A DNA stretch of 64,000 nt from Mimachlamys varia (lineage: Eukaryota; Mollusca; Bivalvia; Pectinida; Pectinidae): contig OX392545.1 in NCBI GenBank assembly GCA_947623455.1, forward strand, positions 24,317,001 to 24,381,000. The letters are read 5' to 3'. The translations under genes were made by a program, and so were the position numbers. Every line of letters begins with the position of its first letter. The stretch's first letter is position 1. Shown here one piece after another: positions 12,001 through 21,414 of the stretch. The notes beneath the pieces were generated by a model that saw only the letters and a program-made list of their open reading frames with translations, did not search any database and had not been told where the DNA came from.

Positions 12001-15000
12001 GTCATGACGTGTCGCGAAAACATTGAAGTGTTGCCACGTGAGCACAGTTCTCATTTCGAAGCTTTCTCTCGTAGGGTATAGACACTACGTCGGGACACTA
12101 CGGGAGCGTCTATGAAGGGCAGTCACACTCTTTGACGGAGAAGTCACACTCCACAATGCGAGGGTCACACTCTGAAACGGTGGTGTCACATACCAAAAAT
12201 TCGAAGGTTAACTCTAGAACGGGAGGGTCACACTTTATGAAGGGCAGCCACACTCTTTAATATGGGTGTCACACTCTGCGACAGGAGGATCACACTTGAT
12301 AATGTGGTCACACTCTATAAAGGTGGTGTCACATACTCAATCCTGAAGGTTAAACTCTTTGACGGGGGTTTTACATACTTAAACTCGAAGGTTACACTCA
12401 ACAACGGGAGGGGCACACTCAATAATGGTGGTCACACTCTTCAACGGGGTGCCACACTCTACAGCGAGAAGGTCACACTCTATAATAGAGGTCACAATCT
12501 AAAATGGAAGGATTACCCTCTATTATGGGGGGGTCGCACTCTATAACGATGGTGTCACACTCGAAGGTCATACTCTGTAACGGGACAGTCATAGTCTATG
12601 AAGGACGGTCACACTCTTCAACGGGAGGGTACATTTCATAATGGTAGTCACACCCTTTACAGAGTTGTCACACTCTACAATGGGAGGGTCACACTCTATA
12701 ATGGGGGTCAAACTTTTTAACGGGGTGTCACACTCAGAAATGGTAGAGACACTCTCTATAACGGGAGAGTCACACTCTATAACGGGAGGGTCAACCTCAA
12801 TAACTGAAGGGTCACATTCTACAACGCGAAGGACACACTCTATAATGGGAGTCACACTCTATGGCGATGATGTCACATATTAAAACTGTAGGGCATACTC
12901 TTCACTGGGAGGGTCACACTGTATAATTGGGGTCACATTATTTAATGGTGGTGTCACTCTACAACGAGAAGGTCACTCACTATAACGAGGGGTCACACTC
13001 TACAAAGGGATTGCCACACTCTATTACGGGGGTGCCGCACTCTGTAACGGGAAGGTCAAACTCTTTAAACGAACGTTTTTTCATAAATTTGGTGTTCGAG
13101 CATACTTAAGAACAGGGGGTATCACTGTTTATACTATTATATATTGTACTTCATAGTATATATTAGGCGTGAGGTCACATCAAACAATGGAAGGTAGAAA
13201 CAATGTATTTGGTGAAGGACAAATTCTAGAACGGAATGCACGTGTTGAGGTATAGATCCTGATCATATTATTCAACGTATATCTGTTAAAAGTGTGCATG
13301 TTTGTTTACAGCAGGATATTACAAGAGTAAGGACCACACTCCTTCTTTGTTTTAGAGTGTGACCCTTACACTCGGCAGCGGGGTAAAGGGTAGCGGGAGT
13401 TTTTGCTTGTATATATATTACATTATATAAATGTTTTCCCCACTCATCAACTAACTTCATATTCATGTTTATCCCCTCAGTGTTGAAAAATGTCCGTATT
13501 ATTTAAATTTCGTTTAAAAGTAAATAGTTGTTGCTTGATAATGTACAATGCAAAACTTTCCCGTGCTTGTCTAAGCCTTCTCAATTTTTATGGATTTTTT
13601 TTAAATTTCATAAATGAAGAAGTCCGTTAAGATTTATAGTTTAATCCGATGGAAATAATTAGCTGAATGGTTTTGAATTTAAGCTGTTACGTTTTATTAT
13701 CAATTTGCGCTTGGCAGCTTGTTTCCATATGAGAAATTCCCGTTTTACTTTAGAATTGTATAAACAACTCACTTCCTAGAAATAAAAGTTGTCTATGAAA
13801 GCTTTTGAAAACCTGTTTTGATGTAGTTTGATCCGATGGAAATAATTCGATGAATCCAACAAAACATCTTTGTTTCCCAGAAAAAATATATATTCCATAT
13901 TCCCTTTAATTCAAATAGATTCGATGCAAAATGTTTGGTAAGTGTTATCAAATTCATCTTAGAATATTAAATTGCACTTTTTTATTGGTTCCATATATAT
14001 GAGGAATATCTTCGCGTTCCCGATTTCCAGGAGCAACTTCATAGATTTTGTTTGCTAGGCTAGATAAGGAAGTTAAGCAATTTGTGATAATCGAAAAAGA
14101 CTTGGATTGTTTTAATTTTGAATTATAGAACAGTTGATATTGTTAAGATTCATTTAAAAAGTTGATTTAGTAAACAGATAGTTAAACTATCCGTTGCCAG
14201 TATCAAATATTCCATTTGAATGCCCATCTTAAATGTTGGCACATACACACACAAACGTTTAACTACTTGTTTTCATAGGCACCACATTTTCTGTCACACC
14301 GGCTTTTACATATGATTTGCGCATGTGTAAGGAAGACGACAACACGACAACCCGACAACACGACAACACGACATTTTACCGCGACAACCCGAGATTCCGT
14401 TCGCGCTAATTAGCGTGTTCAAAATGTCGTGTTGTCGTGTTGTCGCCTTGTCGCTTTGTCGCCTTGTCGCGGTTTGAAAACGCACCAAGACGACATTTTA
14501 CCTACGTCATATCGGGTTGTCGCAGTAAATGAACGCGACAAAGCGACAAGACGACAACACGACAAGATGACAACACGAGATGGCCGTAATCAGCCACCAT
14601 ACACATTATATATAACAATATAAGCAATGAACGTTATTTTCCGGTTAATTGCTTAATAAACTCTTAAACTAACCACAGACATTTACTTTAAAACAAAATT
14701 CTATATGTATTGAGCTAATATTTTTATCATTGATATTCACAAACAACAATTTTCAACAAAAGTTCAAAGAACATTATATACAAACGCCGTGCACAGTCAA
14801 TATTTTCGTTTGCACCGGGAGACATGAATTGATTAAGCAATGTGCTATTGTTTGAAACACTTCTTTTTATTGTCAATATATATATATACATTGTATATAC
14901 ATGTATATAACGACTACATAAATGTATCCAGTTTATCGTCTACTTTGATAAAGATGATGATATAAATCAGGAAGGAAGATAGCTATGATGTAATTATTAT

Positions 15001-18000
15001 ATTTTGAAGACAAATATTGTATACGTTCTTAAATCAAGCCATGTACATGCGTGCATTTCAAGATCGTACTTCATTTTGACTGCGTATACGGTAGTATGCC
15101 CGCGATTGGTAACGAACATACATGTATTACATGGTTCGCGTTAGTCCTCCATAATGAGTATGTTCGTTGCCAACTGCGAGCGGGCATACATGTACTACTT
15201 TATTCGAAGTCAAAATGAGGTACAAACTTATATTTACATTATTAATAATGTTTAAATGCTATACGAAAACAATTCACCTGAAACTATTTAATTTGGGAAA
15301 AATGTAATAAAAAAAAAGATGAGTATATTGTTTAAGTAGCATGCGTAGCAATGTACTTACTTTTTGAGTATAGCACTGCTCGGGGGTCCCGCATCAGATG
15401 GAGGACACTAAGGGAGTGGTATTTAGTGAACAGATTGGTGACGTCAGACATGGCTAACCTTACTGTTTTTATCACAATTAAGCTGGCGTCCTGACACGCC
15501 TTCTCCAGTAGATACAGACACAAGGATACAGCGCTGTGTTTATTTGTCAGGTTGTTGATTTTTTCCTCAACACAAGTTAAAAACGGTATGTACTTATGAC
15601 TCATCAAGTGTAAACCATCACTGAGTGTCACGTGGTCTAGTGACCGGAAGTCACATGTCATATAGGCGTCAATAGTGTCCAGTGACCTTGAAATAAAGCT
15701 GGCGTGAGAAATTGCTCTGTAAAAATAAAAAGAACCAACGGTATAAACAAGGGGGAATGCTATAATATTTTGAGGTTATAAAACAGATTTCAAGTGCTTT
15801 ATGCAAGGGGTGTCGCCAGTTGCAGTCATAAGCAAGATGCTGCGGAAATTGATGGCGGCGAAAACTCTGGTGAAAATCAGCAAAACGGTTTATTAGTGCA
15901 TGTACAGGGTACATAGGTAAAAACCACAAATTTGTTTTGTAAACTTTCTGTAAAGAAACCAAAAATGATTACATATCGATTGTGTTCAGCAACAGAATGA
16001 AACACTCTGACTTAGTAATGCTATTCTATAACCTCACTGTACATCAATAAATCAAACAAATGCGAGTGTCAACATCAAACAACATGGGATAACCCGAAAC
16101 ACGGGCAACATGCTAGCTATCCCCTCGATTAGTTCCTTTCCCAGTTAGGACTTATTTTGAAGTCACGGAACAATGTTATTTTGCTTAGTATCTAGTCTAT
16201 TTGGCCACCTATAGCTTCCGCTGATACGTATACGTTCTTCATTCAAGTACAATGTAAGATTATGTTCGGTAAAACTTGTAAACAATGATGAAAATAATGT
16301 TACATGTAATAATATATGATTGCAAATACTACTTCACAGCATTGATTTATTCTTTACAATAAACTTATTAACAAGATTTGATAAATCGAGATACTTGTCA
16401 TACGATTATACATATTTGGTATTGATAATAAATATACAGCGACCACAGACAGGCTGACATTAAGACCACAACAATGGGCCATTGTGATAATGTAATCATA
16501 TTTCATATAACAATTACCTGTCAACATCTGTTTATGTCCCGTTCGATAAACAAGAATACACTCTACTTCGTTAATACGTAGATCGATAAAGATAGTATTG
16601 TAATCGTTTGTGTCATATTCAAGGATTACTGTCAACACATAAAGAAAATATATAACTCAGACTCAGCACAAAATCTGATAAGCTACAACGTCAACATCGA
16701 CTCTATACTATACAAAGAAACTATGGTATCAGCATTCAAGTATATTTTCAGGACCGCAAGAAGTGAAACAGAGGATAAAAATTACAACGCGTCAGAATCC
16801 ATTGTCAAAATAACAAAGCGCCTAAATCAGGGACAAAAAAGCACAGTAACTGAACAAAAAAAAGAACAGCGTCAAGACTCATGGTTAAAATAGCACAGCT
16901 TCTGAACTCAGTGGCAAAATAGCACAGCTTCTGAACTCAGTGGCAAGATAACACAGCTTCTGAACTCAGGGACAAAAGGACATAGCTCCTGAAATCAGGG
17001 GTAAAAAGGTACAGCTTCTGCACTCAGAGACAAAATAACTGCGTCAACTCTCATGGTCAAAATAGCAAAGCGCCTGAACTTAAGGATGTATTCTTCTGAG
17101 AAGTCAAACTTTTCCTGTATTAATCATTATCATTTTTGGAAAACGGAGTTGCAGAAAATGGAAAGATAATAATATGTTAGCGTGTTCGTTTTTGTGCTAT
17201 GATCGGTCAAAGATACCAATATGACATAATAAGTGATATTAAGTTAATTTTGCAGTTTTGACTAATTGCAGAATATCTTCATACAATATCTTCCGAAATT
17301 TGTAATCCAAAATGGATGAATGTTTGCAGAACCATTACAGAAGTCCCCCAAACTCCCTCAGTTCGGTCCGCAGTGCTGAAATACATGTACAAACCACATT
17401 TCATGAAAATTGGACGATATTTGCATTTCGACCAATCAGAGGCCAGGAAATGACGGCCATTTTGTTAAATCCAGAAAACAAGGTTACGGTTTTGTTCCTA
17501 GAGCCGAAACAAACGTACATACTAAATTTGAGCGAAATCGCATAATATATTAATTTCGACCAATCAGAAGCCAGTATTTTGCGGCCATTTTGTTATATCA
17601 ATAAAACATACTTATAGTTTTGTTTGTGAAGTCATAACACATTTACATTTCAATTTTGAGCAAAATTGGACAATATCCATTTTCGACCAATCAAAAGCCG
17701 GTATATACCAGCCATTTTGAATGCGCAACTGCGCAAAAAAAATTGTTTGGATCACCGACGCACAAACCTCAATACTCATGTGAAGTTTCATCGGAATCCA
17801 ACGAACAGTTCAGGAGGAAATGGTCGGACAGAAAACGGCGGAAGAAGAAGAAGAAGAAGAAGAAAAAGAAGAAGAAGAAGAAAAAGAAGAAGAAGAAGAA
17901 GAAGAAGAAACGGAGTAAAACCAATAGTTTGTGGGACTTAAATATATACAGACTCACACCGTGGTTCCGTTGAGAAGCTTCACTGCGGTAACATTCTTGG

Positions 18001-21000
18001 ACAACATATTCTCTAAAGCGTGTAGTGGCTCAAACACGTAGAAAGACTGGACAGCATGCTGTAGGATGTCGCCGGTCAGTGATGACCCACTTCTGGGGTG
18101 TGATAGGACAATCAGCTGACGGACACGTGGTACAATCACGTGGTCGGAGTCCTCCCTGTGTGGTCGCACTTAAACGTTATTAACAGATGATAAAATTATC
18201 ATTATAAAAAATAAGGAATATCAAAGCTTCAACAAAACCATATCCGAACTCAATATCGATTTAACTGACAAAACTTAAACAAAGGACATATTCACGCGGA
18301 GATCCTTGAAAAAGTACAAGAGAATAAGACCAGATGTTTCAGAAGAGCATGCGACTATTGCTGCATCGACAATCCCCGTCATGTTAACCTTGGTCAAATC
18401 CAAGTAAACGTCAAGTGCTCATTAAGATACATATATAACGATAGGTGATAGAACATATTGACAACCAGCTGAAAGGAGCAAAACAAGATGATTCACCAAT
18501 GATCGAATCGGTCTGTATAGTAGCTCTATTGGATAATTAGAATATTATCTCGAATGTGGAATTTTTTCAAATCTCAAAATAATAAAATAAAAACAATTGA
18601 CGAAGTAAATATTGTGAAAAGAACGTTAAGCTAACGATACAAACTAATTACTTACTCAATGTGTAGTGTAAGCGAACCAGTATTAAACAGTTGATCATTA
18701 TTCCACCGGCTACGATGGTCCGGCCCCAGAATCTCGTTACCATGGAGATCTAAACATAAGCATAGACAAGGTACGAAGATAAGAATAAGTGATTACGCAA
18801 ACTGTCATTAGTATGTTTCATATTTATTTTGTTTTTGTTTTTATTTAACTTCCTCTGATCGTAGGAGCGTTTTCATTAAATGGTATAGAGCTTTATCGAA
18901 ACACAGCCAGAGTCAACGACGAATCTAACAGACATTTAGCGGAACGTTCCGGTTGTACTAAGTTGGAACTGGTCTGTTAAATGGAACAGAACATGCTGAA
19001 ATCCGTTGTGTGAAAATCTAATAATCGAAAAAGAAAAAGAAACGATTATTCCGGAAATAACCAAAACATATAATGTACAAAACAATGAGAGTAATCGCTT
19101 TAATTTACAATTGTTCAAACTATGATGGCACTAGGAGTCGGTAATGTGATATTTAACTAATGAAATGCAGTATAACTGGTTAAAGTTAAGTCTATTTACA
19201 ATTAATTGAACATCTGAAACGAAAACCTTTCACTGGCCGCCATATTGGATCCAACTTGGAACGCTCAAATAAAACGTTCCCGACGAACCGGTTCGTTCTG
19301 GCGGAACGCCGTGTTCCATTTAGTGGAACGTCCTGTTCATTCTGAAACAACCGGAACGTTCCGCTAAATGGAACACGCTACTATGTTCCTGATGGACAAC
19401 GAGACTGTACTTTTGGCATGCAATAACTTAACTACTATTAAATACATGTACTATCAAACAACAAAAATCCTACTTACAATCATATTGAATCACAAAATAT
19501 TGGAAGCCTGTTATTATGGGTTGTTCTTGTTTGTTGTTTTTTTAGATTATTTTGTAATGCTATAACAATTAAATGAATATTAAGTAAACAAAAATGCTGC
19601 ATGATAATGTTTACTAGCTTCTTAGGTTTTTGGTCTAACCCATTCAGTAAAATAAAATAATAATTGTTATACTGAAATGAATAATAGAGCAAATCATTAG
19701 GAAGAGGCAATATTGGAACTTTCCAAGAATGTATATAGTTTGTTTGTAGTTAATAGAACTGCTGGGGGAGGGAGGAGGGTGCTCAATCTTTTCATGAAGT
19801 CATATTTTCCTAATTTGTTAAATCTGTTTATAAACAAAACATGAGGTCGTCTGTATACAACAATGTAAATCAATTATGGACCTTTGCCCTCGGTCAATAT
19901 TTGATTCTACCAGGTTGGTATAACACCATATTGGTCCTTCATTTTCATTTTAGATATAAAACTTGTTTGCATTATATCTGTTTTGATAAAACATGAACTT
20001 TACAGCTACATGCATGGATACCACAATGTATAATGTCACAACAATTAAGACGTCACAAGTGCAATATTGACTAGGAGTTTATAAAATTAAAACATCAGGT
20101 GAATATCACAAAATATGGACCTCCACGTGACCATATTTCTGCCAAAGAAAATTGAAGAATGTCGGACTATATCTAATATAAAATTATCATTGCCTCAAAC
20201 GTTTGATTCAATTCGTATCAGTATAAATTTAAGGTGTTTGAAAAAATCTCTTATCTAGAAATATACATATGTATCATTTATTTTCTATTAGAACAGCAAC
20301 GGATGAAAATAATAAGTACATTAAATTCATCTCTGATATATTCATAGATATGTGTATTTACATGTTGATATCTTAAAGATACAGTGCTACAATTACCTAC
20401 ATCACATACACACCGCATGCCTATCCTATTATCCAAAAAATACAAAATAACAGTAATATTCTAAGTTATGACGACATCCTACTATTGGATATAAACTATT
20501 TTCGATTGTATCATAGATGTGTCATATTTCTTTCATCTTGTCATTGGAGTATATTAAGAAGAGTTGACCTCACCCAGTAAGAGCCAATGTTCTTATCTAG
20601 TAAGAACACGGGTTCTTACCATGGCCTTTTTTCCCCAATGTTGTAGTTGTACATTGAAATACGTATATTGAACAACAAACTGCTTGGAAAATAGGCTGTC
20701 ATGTACTTAAAACAAAATACACATACTTTCAGTGTTTCAAACTCAAAATTTAATAAAAGCGTGACAAATCTAACAATTTTGGTTAGTGCTTTTGCTATTT
20801 CAGTGTAATTTTAACAAATCTCTTCAAATTGGTTGTCACTTTACAATTATTTAAGTTTTACACATACCTTTGATCTGCTTTTTTAGATAGTAATTCCCAT
20901 GCCTGCCCAAGTTCAGTGTACATTTTAACATTGTAGGTAAATGAACATTTTTCTCGATGAAAGAAATAAATCACATCAATGATACAAGTAGGTTACACAA

Positions 21001-21231
21001 TAGTCTACTCATTCTTCAGGTATAACACACGCGGCACTTCGTGCCTTGTTGGTTATATCCTGATGAACTCGTAAACTATGGTGTAACCAATACATAACTT
21101 CTTATAAACAATTCTATTTGCGATGTTTTAACTTATTAAATGTAATAAATAACCACAATAATTTGAACTTCTCAATTACCAAGATGATAAGTCCTCGTTT
21201 ACAAGCTATGCTAGTTTATACTTACCGGCAT
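2654..21231 (-). CDS. Carbohydrate sulfotransferase (CHST-like), complete five-exon gene
   Basis: The coding exons are 21226-21231, 18656-18749, 17958-18168, 15361-15716 and 2654-3081, all on the minus strand. They total 1095 nt and encode 364 residues. Every intron is GT-AG and every junction keeps frame (split codons ATG, GTA and AGC). The family transfers sulfate from PAPS to sugar hydroxyls of glycans, usually as a type II Golgi membrane protein. Visible features are a hydrophobic signal anchor near residues 13-27, the 5'-phosphosulfate loop PRSGSS (58-63), IKTVRL (186-191) and the 3'-phosphate motif RDPRA (213-217). The C-terminal exon reads YYETLVTRPLETSEALY and then NSSQHIHTWKRQLS, matching the YED-L-PL and NSS-W-L pattern of the CHST1/3/5/6/7 group. 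The length is slightly short but normal for the family. The substrate sugar cannot be told. A minus-strand AATAAA near 1869-1874 is a possible but distant poly(A) signal. Confidence 0.92.
3232..3535. repeat. GACAACACGACAA-type terminal repeat block, left
   Basis: The block is a dense mixture of GTCGTGTTGTC and its complement GACAACACGAC, itself arranged as an inner palindrome around 3350-3450 with CTAATTAGCG in the middle. It is mirrored at 14330-14585. It forms the outermost part of the fold-back element. Confidence 0.8.
3871..5876. mobile_element. Helitron-like non-autonomous element inserted in the left arm
   Basis: The right arm of the host element preserves the empty site (reverse complement AACCAATAAAAAGTGC), while here AACCAATA is followed by ACAAGGGGCCC and the element ends GGTGACCT before AAAAAAGTG. 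There is no clear target duplication. Near its left end is GGTCACCTGA. Near its right end (about 5852-5878) is a 12-bp hairpin, GTCACTTGAGAC-TTC-GTCTCAGGTGAC. A subterminal hairpin and lack of duplication resemble Helitron/Helentron derivatives. The interior is a tandem array, followed by a GACGGACGACGG-rich stretch (5793-5840). No protein is encoded. Confidence 0.7.
3966..5690. repeat. Tandem array, ~325-bp unit, about 5 copies
   Basis: The landmark GACCCTTTTTGGCCCC recurs at about 4009, 4335, 4665, 4990, 5315 and 5640, a spacing of 325-330 bp. Each unit also carries CAGGGGCAAACGTGAGACCCC and TATGAAGAGTATTTGATTC. Similarity between adjacent units is high, with the first unit most diverged. 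Open frames here are by-products of the repeat. Confidence 0.92.
6750..8140. repeat. GAGTGTGACCCTCCCGTTGTA minisatellite, left arm
   Basis: Degenerate ~20-24-bp units (GAGTGTGACC followed by CTCCCGTTGTA or ACCCCGTTAAA) repeat for about 1.4 kb. The complementary array is at 12115-13085 in the opposite arm. Small open frames inside both arrays are repeat artefacts. Confidence 0.92.
8148..8306. mobile_element. Palindromic MITE, copy 1
   Basis: An almost perfect ~75-bp inverted repeat with a very short centre: the left arm includes TATAACACACATTGCTAT and the right arm ATAGCAATGTGTGTTATA. The centre reads AAAGCCTGGTAGGGCTTT. The ends carry GAATGTTTTAG and CTAAAATGTTC. A related copy is at 58403-58563. 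It sits exactly at the inner border of the left arm of the fold-back element. Confidence 0.85.
8307..9657. other. Fold-back core, no recognised gene
   Basis: Two short open frames on the minus strand (8412-8660 and 9080-9271) do not resemble any family I know, have no splice context and lack typical coding composition. Nothing else was identified. Confidence 0.4.
9658..9728 (-). repeat. Family A fragment
   Basis: A short piece from ACATGGCGGGTGTCGACGA to ACACCTGGTCTTATTCTCTT matches the middle of the family A consensus in reverse orientation. Confidence 0.8.
9797..9872 (+). repeat. 5S-rRNA-derived fragment (SINE3-like)
   Basis: The sequence AGTTAAGCAACGGTGAGCGT followed by AGTAGTTGGATGGGTGACCG matches the conserved 3' half of eukaryotic 5S rRNA (AGTTAAGCAACG ... 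GTACTTGGATGGGTGACCGCCTGG). The 5' half is absent or unrecognisable. It is a retroposed 5S-like relic rather than a working gene. Internal promoter elements appear incomplete. Confidence 0.75.
9945..10115. repeat. Short tandem repeat, ~58-bp units
   Basis: CAAAAGTGTACCATGT occurs about every 58 bp, followed each time by ATAAAAGTAATGAAA or a near match. About 2.5 degenerate units are present. Confidence 0.65.
10291..10522 (+). mobile_element. tRNA-derived SINE with Meta-type central domain
   Basis: The 5' part is tRNA-like: TGGCCAAGTGGTTATTG as A box region and GGTTGCGAGTTCGAAAACCC as B box region. The central domain reads TTTTCTCCGGGTATTCCGGC and TTTCCTCC, as in the Meta-SINE superfamily of invertebrates. 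The tail reads AATTGGACGTAAAACAAAAA. A diverged relative is at 38416-38632. Confidence 0.88.
11105..11352 (+). pseudogene. LINE reverse-transcriptase C-terminal relic
   Basis: The translated stretch IDKLEYRRHKHKLILMYKKI followed by NHLTPDYLF and later NINYLRHHRFF and RSRTRL matches the C-terminal region of jockey/RTE-like LINE polymerases (L-x-x-RR-x-x-L-x-MYK ... YLF ... LR ... RTR). The usual FFP and WN residues afterwards are missing and no catalytic domain is present upstream. It is a dead 5'-truncated or broken copy inside the fold-back core. Confidence 0.75.
11353..12104. other. Fold-back core, nothing recognised
   Basis: This is AT-rich sequence with no coding signal and no matching second copy in the window. 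A short local repeat containing TATCTCCCCT occurs near 11776 and 11832. Confidence 0.4.
12115..13085. repeat. Minisatellite of the right arm, complement of 6750-8140
   Basis: Degenerate ~20-24-bp units of the type AACGGGAGGGTCACACTCT. It is the mirror image of the left-arm array and about 0.4 kb shorter, so units have been lost or gained since the arms were formed. Confidence 0.92.
14330..14585. repeat. GACAACACGACAA-type terminal block, right
   Basis: Inverted counterpart of 3232-3535, with the same GCGCTAATTAGCG centre. It is slightly shorter than the left block. Confidence 0.8.
15066..15224. repeat. Hairpin with ~55-bp arms in intron 4
   Basis: GTACTTCATTTTGACT at 15066 pairs with AGTCAAAATGAGGTAC ending at 15224. 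Inside them TATGCCCGCGATTGGTAACG pairs with CGTTGCCAACTGCGAGCGGG, with one or two short bulges. The spacer is about 35 bp. It is probably a MITE; no obvious target duplication was seen. Confidence 0.7.
15361..15716 (-). CDS. Sulfotransferase coding exon 4 (3'-PAPS motif)
   Basis: This 356-nt exon lies between a good acceptor (pyrimidine-rich tract ending TTTTTACAG) and donor GTAAGT. It encodes residues 105-222. It contains IKTVRLAMSD, part of the conserved K-T-R segment, and LHLMRDPRAVLYSK, the 3'-phosphate binding motif. The frame continues across both junctions without a stop. Confidence 0.95.
16780..17090. repeat. Minisatellite, ~29-bp unit
   Basis: The unit AAAATAGCACAGCTTCTGAA followed by CTCAGTGGC is repeated about ten times, cleanest at 16890-16975 and degenerate on both sides. 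It lies in intron 3 of the sulfotransferase gene. Confidence 0.85.
17380..17760. repeat. Tandem repeat, ~128-bp unit, three copies
   Basis: CGACCAATCAGAGGCC and its variants recur at 17429, 17557 and 17684, each followed 20 bp later by GGCCATTTTG or AGCCATTTTG. It leads into a TTTCATCGGAATCCAACGAA segment and a purine microsatellite. Confidence 0.8.
17838..17912. repeat. (GAA)n purine tract
   Basis: About 75 bp of almost pure GAA/AAG repeat in intron 3. A poly-lysine/arginine open frame running through it is an artefact. The tract ends about 45 bp from the donor site of exon 3. Confidence 0.95.
17958..18168 (-). CDS. Sulfotransferase coding exon 3 (5'-PAPS loop)
   Basis: This 211-nt exon lies between acceptor TTTAAG and donor GTGAGT. 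It encodes residues 34-103 and part of V104. It holds the stem and the first core strand and loop LIVLSHPRSGSSLTGDIL, the 5'-phosphosulfate binding site. It is followed by FYVFEPLHALENML, matching the conserved FYLFEPL segment of CHST proteins. NVT and NGT are possible N-glycosylation sites. Confidence 0.95.
18215..18414 (+). repeat. Family A copy in intron 2
   Basis: It begins ATCAAAGCTTCAACAAAACC and continues with ACAAGAGAATAAGACCAG and GGTCAAATCCAAGTAAACG. It is about two-thirds of full length and diverged. It fills much of the 487-bp intron 2. Confidence 0.8.
18656..18749 (-). CDS. Sulfotransferase coding exon 2 (signal anchor)
   Basis: This 94-nt exon lies between acceptor TTTAG and donor GTAAGT. 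It encodes residues 3-33 plus one base of codon 34: a short basic stretch (VTRFWGR) and then a hydrophobic run (TIVAGGIMINCLILV), the expected type II Golgi signal anchor. It contains the second possible start, Met5, in the context CTCCATGG. Confidence 0.88.
18928..19378. mobile_element. Possible MITE with GTTCCATTTAGCGGAACG-type ends
   Basis: Left: CATTTAGCGGAACGTTCCGG. Right: CCGGAACGTTCCGCTAAATG, its perfect complement, about 430 bp apart. Further GGAAC/GTTCC palindromes lie just inside both ends. It is located in intron 1. The exact borders and duplication are unclear. Confidence 0.6.
19380..21180. other. Intron 1 interior, no coding signal
   Basis: AT-rich sequence. The only local structures are AGTAAGAACACGGGTTCTTAC at about 20601-20621 and a small GGCACTTCGTGCC hairpin near 21032. 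No exon or repeat copy was recognised. Confidence 0.5.
21226..21231 (-). CDS. Sulfotransferase coding exon 1 (ATG CCG) with 5' UTR above it
   Basis: The minus strand reads AAGATGCCG followed by the donor GTAAGTATAA. Only two codons lie in this exon; the rest, above 21231, is untranslated. Joining ATGCCG to the next exon gives M-P-I-S-M-V-T-R in frame. The Met at residue 5 is an alternative start in the same frame, so the choice only changes four residues. The upstream limit of the exon is not visible. Confidence 0.75.
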
Positions 21232-21320
21232 CTTAATCCTTACATCTTCAGCCGTCCCTCGTCTGCTTCATCGGCACACGTCCAATAGACATGACCACGG
21301 TTATAAATTACGATTAATGT
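21232..21320 (-). promoter_or_regulatory. 5' leader of the sulfotransferase with upstream ATGs
   Basis: Reading the minus strand above the main ATG, there is an ATG opening a 14-codon frame (starting MSIGRVPMKQ) that ends in TGA, then an immediate ATG-TAA, then the coding ATG. A TTTATAA-like and a CTATTGG (reverse CCAAT) sequence lie further up. Whether all of this is transcribed is inferred. Confidence 0.4.
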
Positions 21321-21414
21321 TACAAAGCCTTTAATAATATAGCAGACTGATTAAGTCGTGGGTATACCTTCCCATCAAATCTCGCCTTCACCAAAAGTCG
21401 GACCGAAGAAATTT

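Larger units (their letters stand above)
3223..14599. mobile_element. Giant fold-back element (11.4 kb) inside sulfotransferase intron 4
   Basis: The ends are perfect inverted copies: TGGTGGCTGATTACGGCCAT at 3223 and its complement ending at 14599, each flanked by TA (3221-3222 and 14600-14601). The left arm runs to about 8140 and the right arm starts at about 12105. Matching blocks occur in mirror order: GTCGTGTTGTC-rich end, a 300-bp block, a 400-bp block, then a minisatellite. The left arm is longer because of a 2-kb insertion (3871-5876). The core of about 4 kb (8148-12105) has no recognisable transposase. Without the element the intron would be about 0.9 kb. The TA duplication suggests a Tc1/mariner-like or related integrase, but that is inference. 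Confidence 0.85.

Noticed and set aside
12262..13109. Several open frames with VTLYNG-type repeats, also at 6854-7171
   Set aside because: Products of the fold-back minisatellite arrays.
17656..17973. Lysine-rich open frames of 91-105 codons
   Set aside because: They read through the (GAA)n microsatellite in intron 3; no protein family and the frame depends only on the repeat.
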